DNA from: Paramecium sonneborni
Taxonomy: Eukaryota > Ciliophora > Oligohymenophorea > Peniculida > Parameciidae
Direction of reading: 5' to 3'
Length of the DNA stretch: 64,000 nucleotides
Assembly: GCA_905182985.1 (NCBI GenBank)
Contig: CAJJDN010000035.1
Location: 216,934-280,933, forward strand
This document shows positions 36,782 through 46,676 of the stretch, piece after piece. The translations under genes and the position numbers were made by a program. Within the stretch, counting starts at the first letter, position 1, and each line of letters opens with the position of its first letter. Under the pieces are notes generated by a model. The model searched no databases and was not told the DNA's origin. It saw only the letters and a program-made list of their open reading frames with translations.

Positions 36782-37493
36782 TCATTAATCAGCATCCTTA
36801 TATTCTTGCTCAGTTTTCCAATCAAGTACATCTAATCTTGATAAATAATCTTATTCCTGTTTTTAGTCATTAAATTAATTTTCAATACAAGTTGATAGAT
36901 CTAAAGTATGAACTTAATTATTTACATTCTCCTCTTGCTATAGTATCTAAAAATACTAGATTCTTCATGTTTTTAAATATTTCATCTCTCATCATTACAC
37001 TCTCATGTTCTGTAATATCTTTTTAATTACCAGCAATTGATAATTGAATTAATTTATGAAATAAATAGAATTCTTGTAACAATGTTTAATCTGAAAAATT
37101 TAATCGATTTGACATTATAGATAAGGACAAGAGTTTATCTTAATAGAATTTTAAATGGATTAGTTCAGAATTCTGTATAAAGTTATAGTCTAAAGTTAAT
37201 CGCTTCAATGATTCAATTTTAGGAATATGTTGCAATTAAACAATATTGCAATTATTTAAGCCTAAATAAATTAATGATGTTAATCTATAATAATGAATAT
37301 AAAAATACTATGAGATCTAAAGGCAAAAGTTATTATCCATAATGAATTTACAATTGTCTAAGATTAATTCAAATATTGGTGTGGATTTATTGGTTTCGAT
37401 AATTTTAGTAATGGTGAAAGTACTGTCTTCATATTCTGGTTTATCGTGCTAATGATGACACTTGAAAAGAATCTATGCTTTTTGTTTATGCAT
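36782..37493 (-). CDS. Leucine-rich repeat protein, ANP32/cortical LRR-like
   Basis: 228 residues after one 25-nt intron. Start ATG 37493 (MHKQKAQILFKCHHQHDKPE). LRR blocks: TPIFELILDNCKF, RLTSLIYLGLNNCNIVQLQH, IESLKRLTLDYNFIQNSEL, LSLSIMSNRLNFSD, FHKLIQLSIAGNQ, and the cap VMMRDEIFKNMKNLVFLDTI, which matches the ANP32-type LRRCT (Y-R-x-x-V-F...P-x-L-x-x-LD). An acidic Trp-containing tail (LDVLDWKTEQEYKDADQ) ends the protein. LRR proteins of this size act as protein-binding scaffolds. The gene starts 35 bp after the UBTD-like stop on the same strand. Confidence 0.75.
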
Positions 37494-37528
37494 AATATAA
37501 ATTAATACCACCCATTTTTAATATATAA

Positions 37529-38331
37529 TCACAAAAAAGCTTATATTATCTAAGTTAATTATTTTAGTACTGTTCCTGAAGTAATTTTATAATTTCCTAA
37601 GTAATTTTGATCTATTAATTCTTTGCCATTAAGATAAAGTCGACAGGTTTTTTCTTTTGAAGCTTCTAAAATTTTGAATTTAAGTTCAAGGACAGTAGAT
37701 GTGTTTTCAATGTTTATTAAGAAATCTTAAGGGAGTTTACTACTACGTATCCTCACCTAAATAGAGTAACAGATTACTTTCAATTATGATGTTTAAAAAT
37801 CTAGAAGTAACTATTGATTATTCAATGAAATTGGTTCATTAATAATAAATACTGGAACTTAAAATAGTTCTTGTTCTTGATAAAGAATATATTATACTCT
37901 CTGATATCAATAGTTGTATTGTATTTCTAATCATTTTTAATTTACACAATGCTAAAATAGCAAGAGATGACTCTAAATCTAAAAGATGAGAAGTACTTTC
38001 TTCATCTTATGAGAGTGCTTTACGTATATTTGACCAATGCATAGAATCTTTATAACTATCTTTATATAACTTGATTTCTCTACCCCAAAATTCATTTTGT
38101 TTGTTTTCCCATTCTATTCTTGATAATATGGTAGTATATTAATGAGTACGTCTAATTCCTTAGCCCGTATATTGATTTTAAATTAAAGTAAAATGATTAG
38201 CATATTTATGATTCACATTAGCAGGATGTTGAATATCCAATAAATATATATATTACTAATCTATTTAGTATATTATGTACCTCTTCATATTGGTTCATAC
38301 TTTTTTTACTCTTATTTGAACATACTCCCAT
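37529..38331 (-). CDS. UBTD/DC-UbP-like ubiquitin-domain protein
   Basis: Starts MGVCSNKSKKSMNQYEE, a predicted N-myristoylation site; animal UBTD2 also begins MGGC. A 25-nt intron follows. The DC-UbP N-terminal domain is visible as LSRIEWENKQNEFWGREIKL (family: W...RDEFWDTAPAFEGR), then WSNIRKALS, a helical ESSLAILALC, and QELFQVPVFIINEPI (family: YQLPVYCLAPPI). The C-terminus is a ubiquitin-like fold: LINIENTSTVLELKFKILEA, CRLYLNGKELIDQNYLGNYK, ITSGTVLKQLT. Intron structure between ALC and the VPVF block is unresolved. UBTD proteins bridge E2 enzymes and regulate ubiquitination. I have not seen this described for ciliates. Confidence 0.75.
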
Positions 38332-38368
38332 TTTAATAATATTTATACATATAATGCATTAAAATATT

Positions 38369-39665
38369 TCAAAAGTCAGCTTCATTATCATCATCTAAAT
38401 TTTCAATTCCATCATCTTCTTCTTCTTCTTCTTCATCTTCATCAACTCCACCATCTAAATCATCTATATCATCTCCTTCTTCAACATCTTCATCCATTTA
38501 CTATCTATTAAATCCACCTTATTAATTTCTCATAAAATCATTATTATTACGCTTCTCCTTATTACTTGATTATAATCGAGAATCTCCTCCTAATTGTTCT
38601 AACTAATCATCATTTCCATCATCATCTCCTCCTCTTAATTCATTCATTTCTGCATCCTAAATTACTCCTCTTACACCTTATAAAATCTAATTCTTTTTCT
38701 TTTATTCTATTTCAGCTTATTTATTTTATCCATCTAATACATGCTCCAAATAAACTAAATTTCTAAATTTCTCTACATATGTCTAAATTATTTGTAATTA
38801 ATCAAATTTACTTAATACAACTTTTCTAATTCGTATTCTTATCTATCATATTCCTCTTAATAAGCAGGTTTTACACTAGTCATTCCCTTTAATCTTTTTT
38901 CTGCTTATTCTAATTCTTTTGTTTTTCTCTTTATTTTCTCTTCCAATTATTTTTATTCCCTCTCCAAATTTACAACATATTTAGACATCTCTTGAATATT
39001 TTGCTCTTGCTATTTCAATATTGTTTATATGCATTTCTATATATATGATTATTCTGATTACGAATTCCCTCCTCTTGATACATTTGACAAAAATTGTAAA
39101 GCTTTTTCCTATTCATCTATATTATATTCTTACTCTTGCTAATTTTACTTCATCCTCTTTCCCTAATTAATCATATAGTCTTGTAGCAAGATCAGTAATT
39201 TCTTAAGCCAATATTTTATGGCTCTTTATATTACTTAATTTTTATGGGAGAGACTTTCAATACTCGTTGATATATTTACAAAATCATGAATCTCTTCCTC
39301 ATCAGCTGGTGGTGAAACTTATGCTTTGTATAAAAAAGTTGAAATTTTCAAAATCTCTTATACTGCATATACATCTGCCATATACAATCTCTTTGGATTT
39401 ATCTTTAGTCTTGCCTTACTTACAAATAGAGTTGTTATTTATTTAATAAATTCTATTCTATGTTTCTTAGATTTAATTTTATTTTTACTTCCTCATCAAT
39501 ATTATCAGAAATATCAGAGTTAGGATCATACTTTTATGCTAGCCAAAAAAGTATATCTGCTACAAGCTCAAAATTAGGCCTTCGAAAATTTTCCATAGAA
39601 ATTATTCGATGATAACCCAAAGCTCTCATTTATTCACAGAAGTTACGAAGTTCTCTATATGACAT
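38369..39665 (-). CDS. IFT38: Intraflagellar transport protein IFT38 (CLUAP1/qilin/DYF-3)
   Basis: The N-terminus [40 protein letters not shown] and [18 protein letters not shown] match CLUAP1 ([20 protein letters not shown]...ISMENFRTPNF). Further on: [57 protein letters not shown], then coiled coil with [20 protein letters not shown] (family: SVRPAFMDEYEK). It ends in a highly acidic tail encoded by a tct/tca repeat at 38,418-38,445. Several short introns interrupt it. IFT38 is an IFT-B component linking the complex to kinesin and essential for cilium assembly. The calponin-homology-like N-terminal fold is known for the family. Confidence 0.93.
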
Positions 39666-40284
39666 ATAATTATTATAATTATTTCTTTTTTTAATTTTCA
39701 AAACTATACATCTCATTTTTTTTACAAATTTGTATAATAGTCTTTTTTCTTGTATTTTTTAGAGCATGTATTTATTTTTTCATAATTTCAATACTCTAAA
39801 ATTATTAGTTTAACTATCAAAATCTTAAAAAAACTTTTTAAATTTTACTTTTATTGAATATAATTTAATTTAAAACATATTTTTTTATCTTTAATAAGTC
39901 AAAGGAATTTGAACCAACATGATTGTTTTCATTTTCTAAATAAATGATTGAGTAAATGTTTTGTAGAAATATTTTTTGAAATTCTTTATTGTAAAGTTAA
40001 AATATCTTTAATATAATAAAATTACATTAATACCCTTAATTACATAATTGCAAAGTAAAAGAATCACAATAAATATTAATAAAATAAATGTACATACCGA
40101 TATTATTGATTAAAGGTTAGACTTTAAATCTGTAAATAACTTAAAAACCAATTAAATATATATTTGTACATTTGTTCCTAAAAAAGGTGGATAAATTCTT
40201 TTGCATAACCTGTAAGACGACTTTTTTACATCATTTGTTTAACATTACTGACTCAGCCTCATAGAAAAGTATATTTACGATAAA
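39666..40284. other. Intergenic, AT-rich
   Basis: 619 bp between the IFT38 start and the stop of the next minus-strand gene. It should contain the IFT38 promoter. No gene or motif recognised. Confidence 0.4.
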
Positions 40285-41059
40285 TCAGCTTTTGAAACAT
40301 TTTACAAAGTTATTTATGATTGATAGAGAAAATTATACTTAAAATAAATAAAAATCTTCAAAGAGATTAAAATTAAACTTATAATATTTTTAATGATTCT
40401 AAGTTTGAAGTAATTTATTTAAATAGTTCATTCTTTATACGATAATAATAATAACAACATTATCTTATTTTTCATCAAAATACTCTTGTTAAGTAAGAAT
40501 TTTATAGTATTCTTCAAAAACTTAATATTCTAAGTCTCTACTAAAATTATTATCATAAAAAACTATATAAAATGTATTCAAAATCAGTAATTTTGACAAT
40601 CCAGAAGCCCTACATATATAAAATCATATTCTAATGAGGTAAATTCTTTGAGATTATGAGTTTTTTTTTTTTATGATTACAGGAATATAATATTTACCAA
40701 TTTTAGTATTTTAATAATAAATAAGCTTTAATGTAATAGATCTTTTCATCTATTTAATAAAATTTAAGATCAATTTTTTGAGGTATGGCATTAGAGTTTG
40801 TAAAATTATCAAGTTATTAGAATTATATTCCATATTAAGCAACATTATTGAATTATGCATTTTAATCTTTTTATTATAGTTGATTATTATTTAGATCTAG
40901 CTATTGTTATTTTTGTTAATAATATTATTGATATTTTTATTAATATTAGTGCTATTATTAATATTATTATTGTTAAGGAATTGGTTATATATTTTATTAT
41001 TGTTGATTCTGCTATTATTGCTAAAATTTTCTACTATTAGTTTATCCGTATTAATTCAT
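40285..41059 (-). CDS. Glutamine-rich protein, unknown; frame partly unresolved
   Basis: The start ATG 41059 gives MNQYGQTNSRKF followed by a Gln-dominated stretch (about 50 residues, with Tyr and His), LDLNNNQLQQKDQ and IPQKIDLKFYQIDEKIYYIK. After a 12-A run (on the coding strand) at about 40,661-40,672 the frame continues for 30 codons. The next clear block, GLSKLLILNTFYIVFYDNNF and RDLEYQVFEEYYKILTQQEY, is in another frame, and no standard intron explains the step. Either an unusual intron or an error is present. The Q tract reads as an Ile/Leu-rich ORF on the opposite strand, which is a shadow. Function unknown. Confidence 0.5.
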
Positions 41060-41176
41060 AACATTCTATGCTTGAATAGCAAATAAATTTATATTTGATA
41101 ATCCAAAAATGCTATTTCTAAAAACTATTGGGTTAAATTGTATTCATGTTTGAATTATTAATAAAAAATTAAAAAA

Positions 41177-41971
41177 ATGTCAGATGAGAATGCAATTGAT
41201 TTGGTTATGAAAAATTTGGATCAATAAGGATAGCTTACAAAAGTGAAAGCTTAAATAAAAGCATCAGTGTTTAAAATTTTAGATTAATCGAAAGGTAAAA
41301 AGTCAGGAGCATCTAATTTTTTTTGGGAAAATGAGAAAGCAAAAGCTATTCAAAAAGATAATGAGTTATTATTATTATTGGAAGTTGTAAAGGAATTTTT
41401 ACAATTTTTTGATTTTGAATTTACACTTTCTGTATTATAAAGTGAGAGTAATCATATTCCTTTTATTGAACGAGATTAGTTGATTAAAAAAATAGGATTA
41501 AAATAAAGTGATTTGAATATAAATTAGCCTATTTTACAACATATTTATCAAAAATACAATCCAAAAGGGGCAAAATAAACTAATTAATAAAATTTGACTT
41601 AATAAGAATAAATTCCTTTAAAAAAATAAGAGAAATAAGAACCAGTTAAAGCAGGTAGTAAATCAAATTAATAAGCAAGTGTAACAAAGAATTAACCTAT
41701 AACAAAAACAATTGGTAAAGTAGAGAGTACAAAGTTAAGTAATGTAAAATCATAATCAAATGATTTTTAATTTGAAGAAATTGAAGAGGATTTAGATGAT
41801 GTTTAAGATTTAGAAGTTCCAAATACAATTAAAAAGAATGAGAAATAAAATAATTTAATGTTAACATCAAGTGAGGAGTAATTGGCAAGCATGAGTTAAG
41901 GATTAGATATTACAGTAGATTCAAATGAAATAGATTAATATGATCATGTTGTTGATATCAAATGGAAATGA
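41177..41971 (+). CDS. Centriole/basal-body protein of the FOP (FGFR1OP/CEP43) family
   Basis: 264 residues, intronless, start MSDENAIDLVMKNL. The conserved N-terminal dimerisation region is clear: QLTKVKAQIKASVFKILDQ (human FOP: KLKAQIRASVFLALEEQ) followed by the LisH-type VVKEFLQFFDFEFTLSVLQS (human: VAEFLQFFNLDFTLAVFQPE). The remainder is Lys/Gln/Ser-rich and ends with an acidic patch and DQYDHVVDIKWK. The FOP, OFD1 and FOR20 family anchors at centriole distal ends and is needed for basal-body docking; FOR20 is known from Paramecium. This copy resembles FOP more than FOR20 from the LQFF block and the long tail. A divergent Q-rich gene starts 118 bp upstream. Confidence 0.85.
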
Positions 41972-42134
41972 AAATTATTTATTTTAAAACTTAGTATAAT
42001 GAATTAATTAATGTCAATCAATAAAATATAGGTAAAATGATATATTTAGTATTAATTAAAGAAGGGGGACAATAAATCTTTAGATATATGGGTTTGATTT
42101 TTGATAAATATTATTATTTTCTACGATCAAATTG

Positions 42135-43755
42135 ATGATTTTTCAAATTGGTTAAAGTGACGGTCGAAAATTTTGGTGTACAAATAATATTCCGAACTTT
42201 GATATAGAGGAAGTATCAAATGTAAAGATTGGTAATTTCTATAAAATTGGGAAAACCTTTGGATAGAAATGCTTGAGGTAGTATTTTCTAATCAAACAAT
42301 ACCTTTTCTACTCAGATGTAGGGAATTTTAAAAATGTTAAGGGATATGTAAGATTAGATGGTGTATATTTATAATTCTAAAGAGTGAATTAGGAATACTA
42401 AATTTATTTGAGAAATAATGGATTTTAAATAATCTTGTGCACAGATATTGATGAATAATTTTAGGAATGGTCATAAATGTTGTCTTAGAAATGCATCTTA
42501 ACTACTTTTGAAAAGGATTATAAGATTGGGTCTCTTATAGGAAATGGAACTTTCTCAACAGTATTAATAGTTTTAAATTAGGTTTATGAATGTTGGAACC
42601 ATGAAGGAGAGTTGTTTGCTGTGAAAGCTATCACAAAATGCTAATCTAAATAGATGAAAAACAACAAATAATATGAACTGTAGTTATTAAGTGAGATCAA
42701 TGCATTAAGAGAATTTAATCATGAGAACATTTTAAAATTACATCAGGTCTATGAAAATACTGAAAAATTATATTTAGTAACAGAATATATAGATGGATAT
42801 GAATTGATTTCAAAACAAACTAGTAAAATACCTTATTCATCAAATGAATTATAAAGTTTTGTTTATCAAATGTTGTTAGCGATTCATTAAATACATTCAT
42901 ACAATATGATGCATAGAGATATTAAACCATAAAATATTATACTTAAAAATGGATAATTAAATAATCCAATTTTAATTGATTTTGGATTAGCAGTGAGTAC
43001 TTAAATTAAAGATATTCCATTTCCTTCTTGTGGATCTTTAGGGTATTATTTATTTTTATTTAAGTTATTCTGCTCCAGAAATTCTAAGATTTGAAGAAAC
43101 AAAAAAATAATATAATGGATAATGTGATATTTTTAGTTTTGGAATTACTTTATTTACAATGTATAATCATTTTAATATTATTAAGATTATTTGGTTATAA
43201 TCCATTCAAAGGATATGATCAAAAATAAACAATTAAAAGAAATGCTGATGCTTATTTTGAGATTCCTAGTTCTCCCTATCCAACAGAATGTAATCATTTT
43301 TTTAATTATAAAAAGTATGCAATCTTATTTTATTGATGACTAAGAAATATCCAAAAGATCGAATAACTGCTCTACAAGCATTAACTCATCCTTATTTTAA
43401 CATAAAATTTTACATGACAATACATTTACCTATGTCAATATTAACTAAATAATAATATGAGATGAGCAAAAATGATAAGAATATCAATGTGCATTCAAGT
43501 TTAGAAATGGATTATCAATTTGGATTAAATAGTTAATTTTTGAATCCTTAAAACTCACCAAAAAATTAAAAACTTCGCACTTCTACTATTAACAGTAATC
43601 CATAAAGAAAGTTAACTATTCCATCACTAGATTAAATTGATGAATTTTAATTAGATGTGTTTGAAGATTCAATTGAAACTAGTCATTTAGAAAAGTTGAA
43701 AATGAATCAAAACCATTTTTATAATCAAAAGAATTTATTCAATTCAATTCTCTGA
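42135..43755 (+). CDS. PH-domain protein kinase, CAMK-like
   Basis: 515 residues after introns of 22, 25 and 26 nt, leaving a multiple of three. A PH domain occupies about residues 35-120: YKIGKTFGQKCLRQYFLIKQ, LFYSDVGNFKNVKGYVRLDG, a strand-rich middle, and CTDIDEQFQEWSQMLSQKC with the C-terminal helix Trp. The kinase follows: IGSLIGNGTFSTVLI, FAVKAITK, HRDIKPQN, IDFGLAV, YSAPEILRF, and DIFSFGITLFTILFGYNPF. The tail carries Ser/Asn-rich sequence. This PH-then-kinase arrangement is common in ciliate kinomes, suggesting recruitment to phosphoinositide-bearing membranes. All catalytic residues are present. Substrate unknown. Confidence 0.88.
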
Positions 43756-43834
43756 AAATCACTAAAATAATATTAATATTATATAACAGACATTATATAT
43801 ATAAATTTATATTAATAAATCGAGAACATTTATT

Positions 43835-45916
43835 ATGGATTAAGATAAAGACCTACTTACTCAACCATTGATATTTAATATAGCCTATCCAAAATCTAAA
43901 GAATCAGACATCTTTGCTTTTATAATAGATGGAAAGTTGACTCTATTGGATAATTGGATACATTAATTTAGTAATGTTGAAGAAATTATAAATTAAAAAG
44001 ATTCTGAAGGTAAAACACCATTATTTTATGCATGGTATGCTATTCTTTATGATTTTATATTTAGTTAATATAATTTCAAAAATATTGTTATGTATTTGTT
44101 AATGTTAGGAGCAGATCCATTTCTAACATCTAAATAAGGATTTAATGTATTCCATATTTGCACTTAAAGAGGAAGTCTTGAATGTCTTTAAATATTATTA
44201 TAAATGTTTAGACATAAATAGAATAAGATCTATTGGGAAAAATTGAAAATTGCAATGAAAATGTATTAATTTAAGAAAACTGATTCATAAAAAGGGTAAT
44301 TAATTAATGCAGATAAACATTTAAAATAAGTTCAATAAAGATTTCTATAGTTTTAAAATGTTGTTAGTGAATAATATCAATAATTTTTGGATTAAAATCT
44401 ATAATATTTTAGTAAAATTAATGTTACCAAAGATCAATTTGATAGAAATCCTATGCATTATGGTAGTTTATCAAAATATACTAAATGCATTTAATGTATT
44501 AAGTAACTAGCCTAATTTGATTTTGAATCTTAAGGATGGGATTTATTTTATAATATTTTTATGGAAGTCCAATTACTAGTATAAAGTGCCAATAAAAAGA
44601 TAGATCCAAGATAATACAAACCTTATCATGAACAAATATGCAATTTTATTAATTAGTAGATAATTGAATAAAAGCAAAAAACTTTCATGAATAATATTAA
44701 AAAATTATAAAAGGAAATTTTGAATTAATAAGATAGAGATGGATATGTAAATTTAAATATATTCTAAGACACCAATGCATTTAGCCTCTTTTGCTGGAGA
44801 TTTTGCAGCAATCTAATTTATGCTGTAATTGGGAGCAGATCCAAAAATAAAATGTAAAAGAAAAATAAGAACTGCATTAGAATATGCATCAAATGATTCA
44901 GTAAGAAAATATTTGATGAATTTAAATAATGCTGTAAATGAAGGAGATGATAAAAGTTTTACATTATTAGTAAATTGTGGATAGAGAGTAAATGGAAAAT
45001 CAAGTATATATGGGATAACTCCAGTTCACAAAGCTATCGAATAAATTCATAAATCTTCAAATTAAACAATGTTAAACAAAGTCTTAGAAATGGATGCAGA
45101 TGTAAATGTAATAGATACAAATGGATGGACTCCTTTACATCATGCTGCTTTTTATGGATAATTATAGGCAATAAGTACTTTAATTGAAAGAGGAGCTTAT
45201 TAATAAATCTCATCTAATAAAGGATATTATCCAATCCATGTTGCTGCTTTAAATAATTAGGCTCTGGCTATTTAATTATTAATTGAAAATGGAGCCGCTA
45301 TTCAAGAGAATTTTTTTGATTATTAAGATAATCAAAATTGTACTCCTATGCATTTAGCAGCCAAAAAAGGTCATGATAGTGTTGTTAAAGTTTTATTTGA
45401 ATTAGGAGCAAATATATATACTGTTGATAAAAGAGATTGGACACCTTTACATTATGCAGCATTTTATTAAAATAAAAATGTCGTTCATTTATTGAGTAGA
45501 TATGATGCTGATGAAGATCGATATTGTGCAATGAGAACAAGTAAAGGATAAACAGCTGATTAATTGACTACAGATTCTGAAGTCAAATTTGCATTTAGGA
45601 GTATAAATTAGTTCTTAATTTAGCATTATGGAGTGCAGCAAGAGATGGAGACTTAGATACAGTTAGAAAGCTAGTAACTTTAAATCATCCAATAAATGAA
45701 TAAAGTTATGGAAATAAATTTACCCCTTTGATTTTAGCCACAAGAGGCAATCATTTTCTTATTGTTAAATATCTATTATCAGAAAAAGCAGATAAACTAT
45801 TAAAAGACAAATGTAAAATATTTTTAAAATAAAAAATAGATGGGAACAGTGCTATAGATTATGCTGAAAAATAAGATAATTAGAAAATAAAAGAATTGCT
45901 ATAAGAATAATAATGA
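43835..45916 (+). CDS. Ankyrin-repeat protein
   Basis: 669 residues after introns of 22, 23 and 27 nt; spliced length a multiple of three. An early ankyrin pair (GKTPLFYAWYAI...YLLMLGADPF and GFNVFHICTQRGSLECLQIL) is followed by a Gln/Lys-rich spacer. A second array follows: YTPMHLASFAGDFAAIQFML, GITPVHKAIEQIHKSSN, GWTPLHHAAFYGQLQAISTL, GYYPIHVAALNNQALAIQLL, CTPMHLAAKKGHDSVVKVLF, DWTPLHYAAFYQNKNVVHLL, and a final TPLILATRGNHFLIVKYLL. No enzyme or membrane domain. Ankyrin arrays bind protein partners. Starts 79 bp after the kinase stop. Confidence 0.9.
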
Positions 45917-46676
45917 TTTATTAATTCAAAATTTTTAAATTATATTTGAAATTTTTTATATTAATAAACTTAAATTTGTGGAGATGAAATAGTAATAATG
46001 TGAGTAGATCACATATATTTGAGTAAAAAAAGATTTAAACTTAAATTTTAAATAAGATATATAAAATATTTTGGTTGAAATAGAAGATGAAGAATTTATT
46101 TGAGCAGGGATTTTAATTATATTTACAGTAAAACTTATATAGTTATAATTACGAGATGATTAAAATTAAAATTACAGATTTATTCTAGTTTAATGAAAAA
46201 TAGATTCTTTTAAGACAAAGAAAAATTGAGAAAATAATATGGATTCAAATTTTAATTAATTTATATGCAATGAAAATGATTTAGAGGATGAATACAAAGA
46301 AAAAACGTGAGAATAATTTTTTTTCTTTCAAAAATTATGAATAGGCACCTTTGATAATTTGTGGAAGGAATTAACTTAAATGTAATAGATTTAATAAGAA
46401 TTGTTAATAAAAGAATAAAGAGTAATTATGTAATGATAATTTTGGTTAAATAAGAGATGGGGATAAGATTTTATTATATATTTTATATGTTTAGAAGTTA
46501 TGAGGAGATGGATTTGATTAAGTCAAAATTGAGAAAATAAAAATATTAAGATTAGTAGAGGAAAATAAAAAATGTATAAAAATAAAGTGATATTGGATTG
46601 ATATTAGTGAGATAAGTCTATTAATTTAATTTATATTTATGTGAATGAATATTAAGTTATTATATTTAAAATATTG
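45917..46676. other. Upstream region of the surface antigen gene; possible gene relic
   Basis: 760 bp. A plus-strand stretch from 46,240 begins MDSNFNQFICNENDLEDEYK and, in another frame, APLIICGRNQLKCNRFN...CNDNFGQIRDGDK, reaching an in-frame TGA and then GDGFDQVKIEKIKILRLVEE. It reads like protein but is broken by a TGA and by a frame step that no normal intron explains. Probably a decayed gene or chance. Surface-antigen control sequences should lie within it, but I cannot name any. Confidence 0.3.

Noticed and set aside
40855..41086. Plus-strand hydrophobic ORFs rich in Ile/Leu
   Set aside because: They are the antisense of the glutamine/asparagine tract in the minus-strand Q-rich gene.
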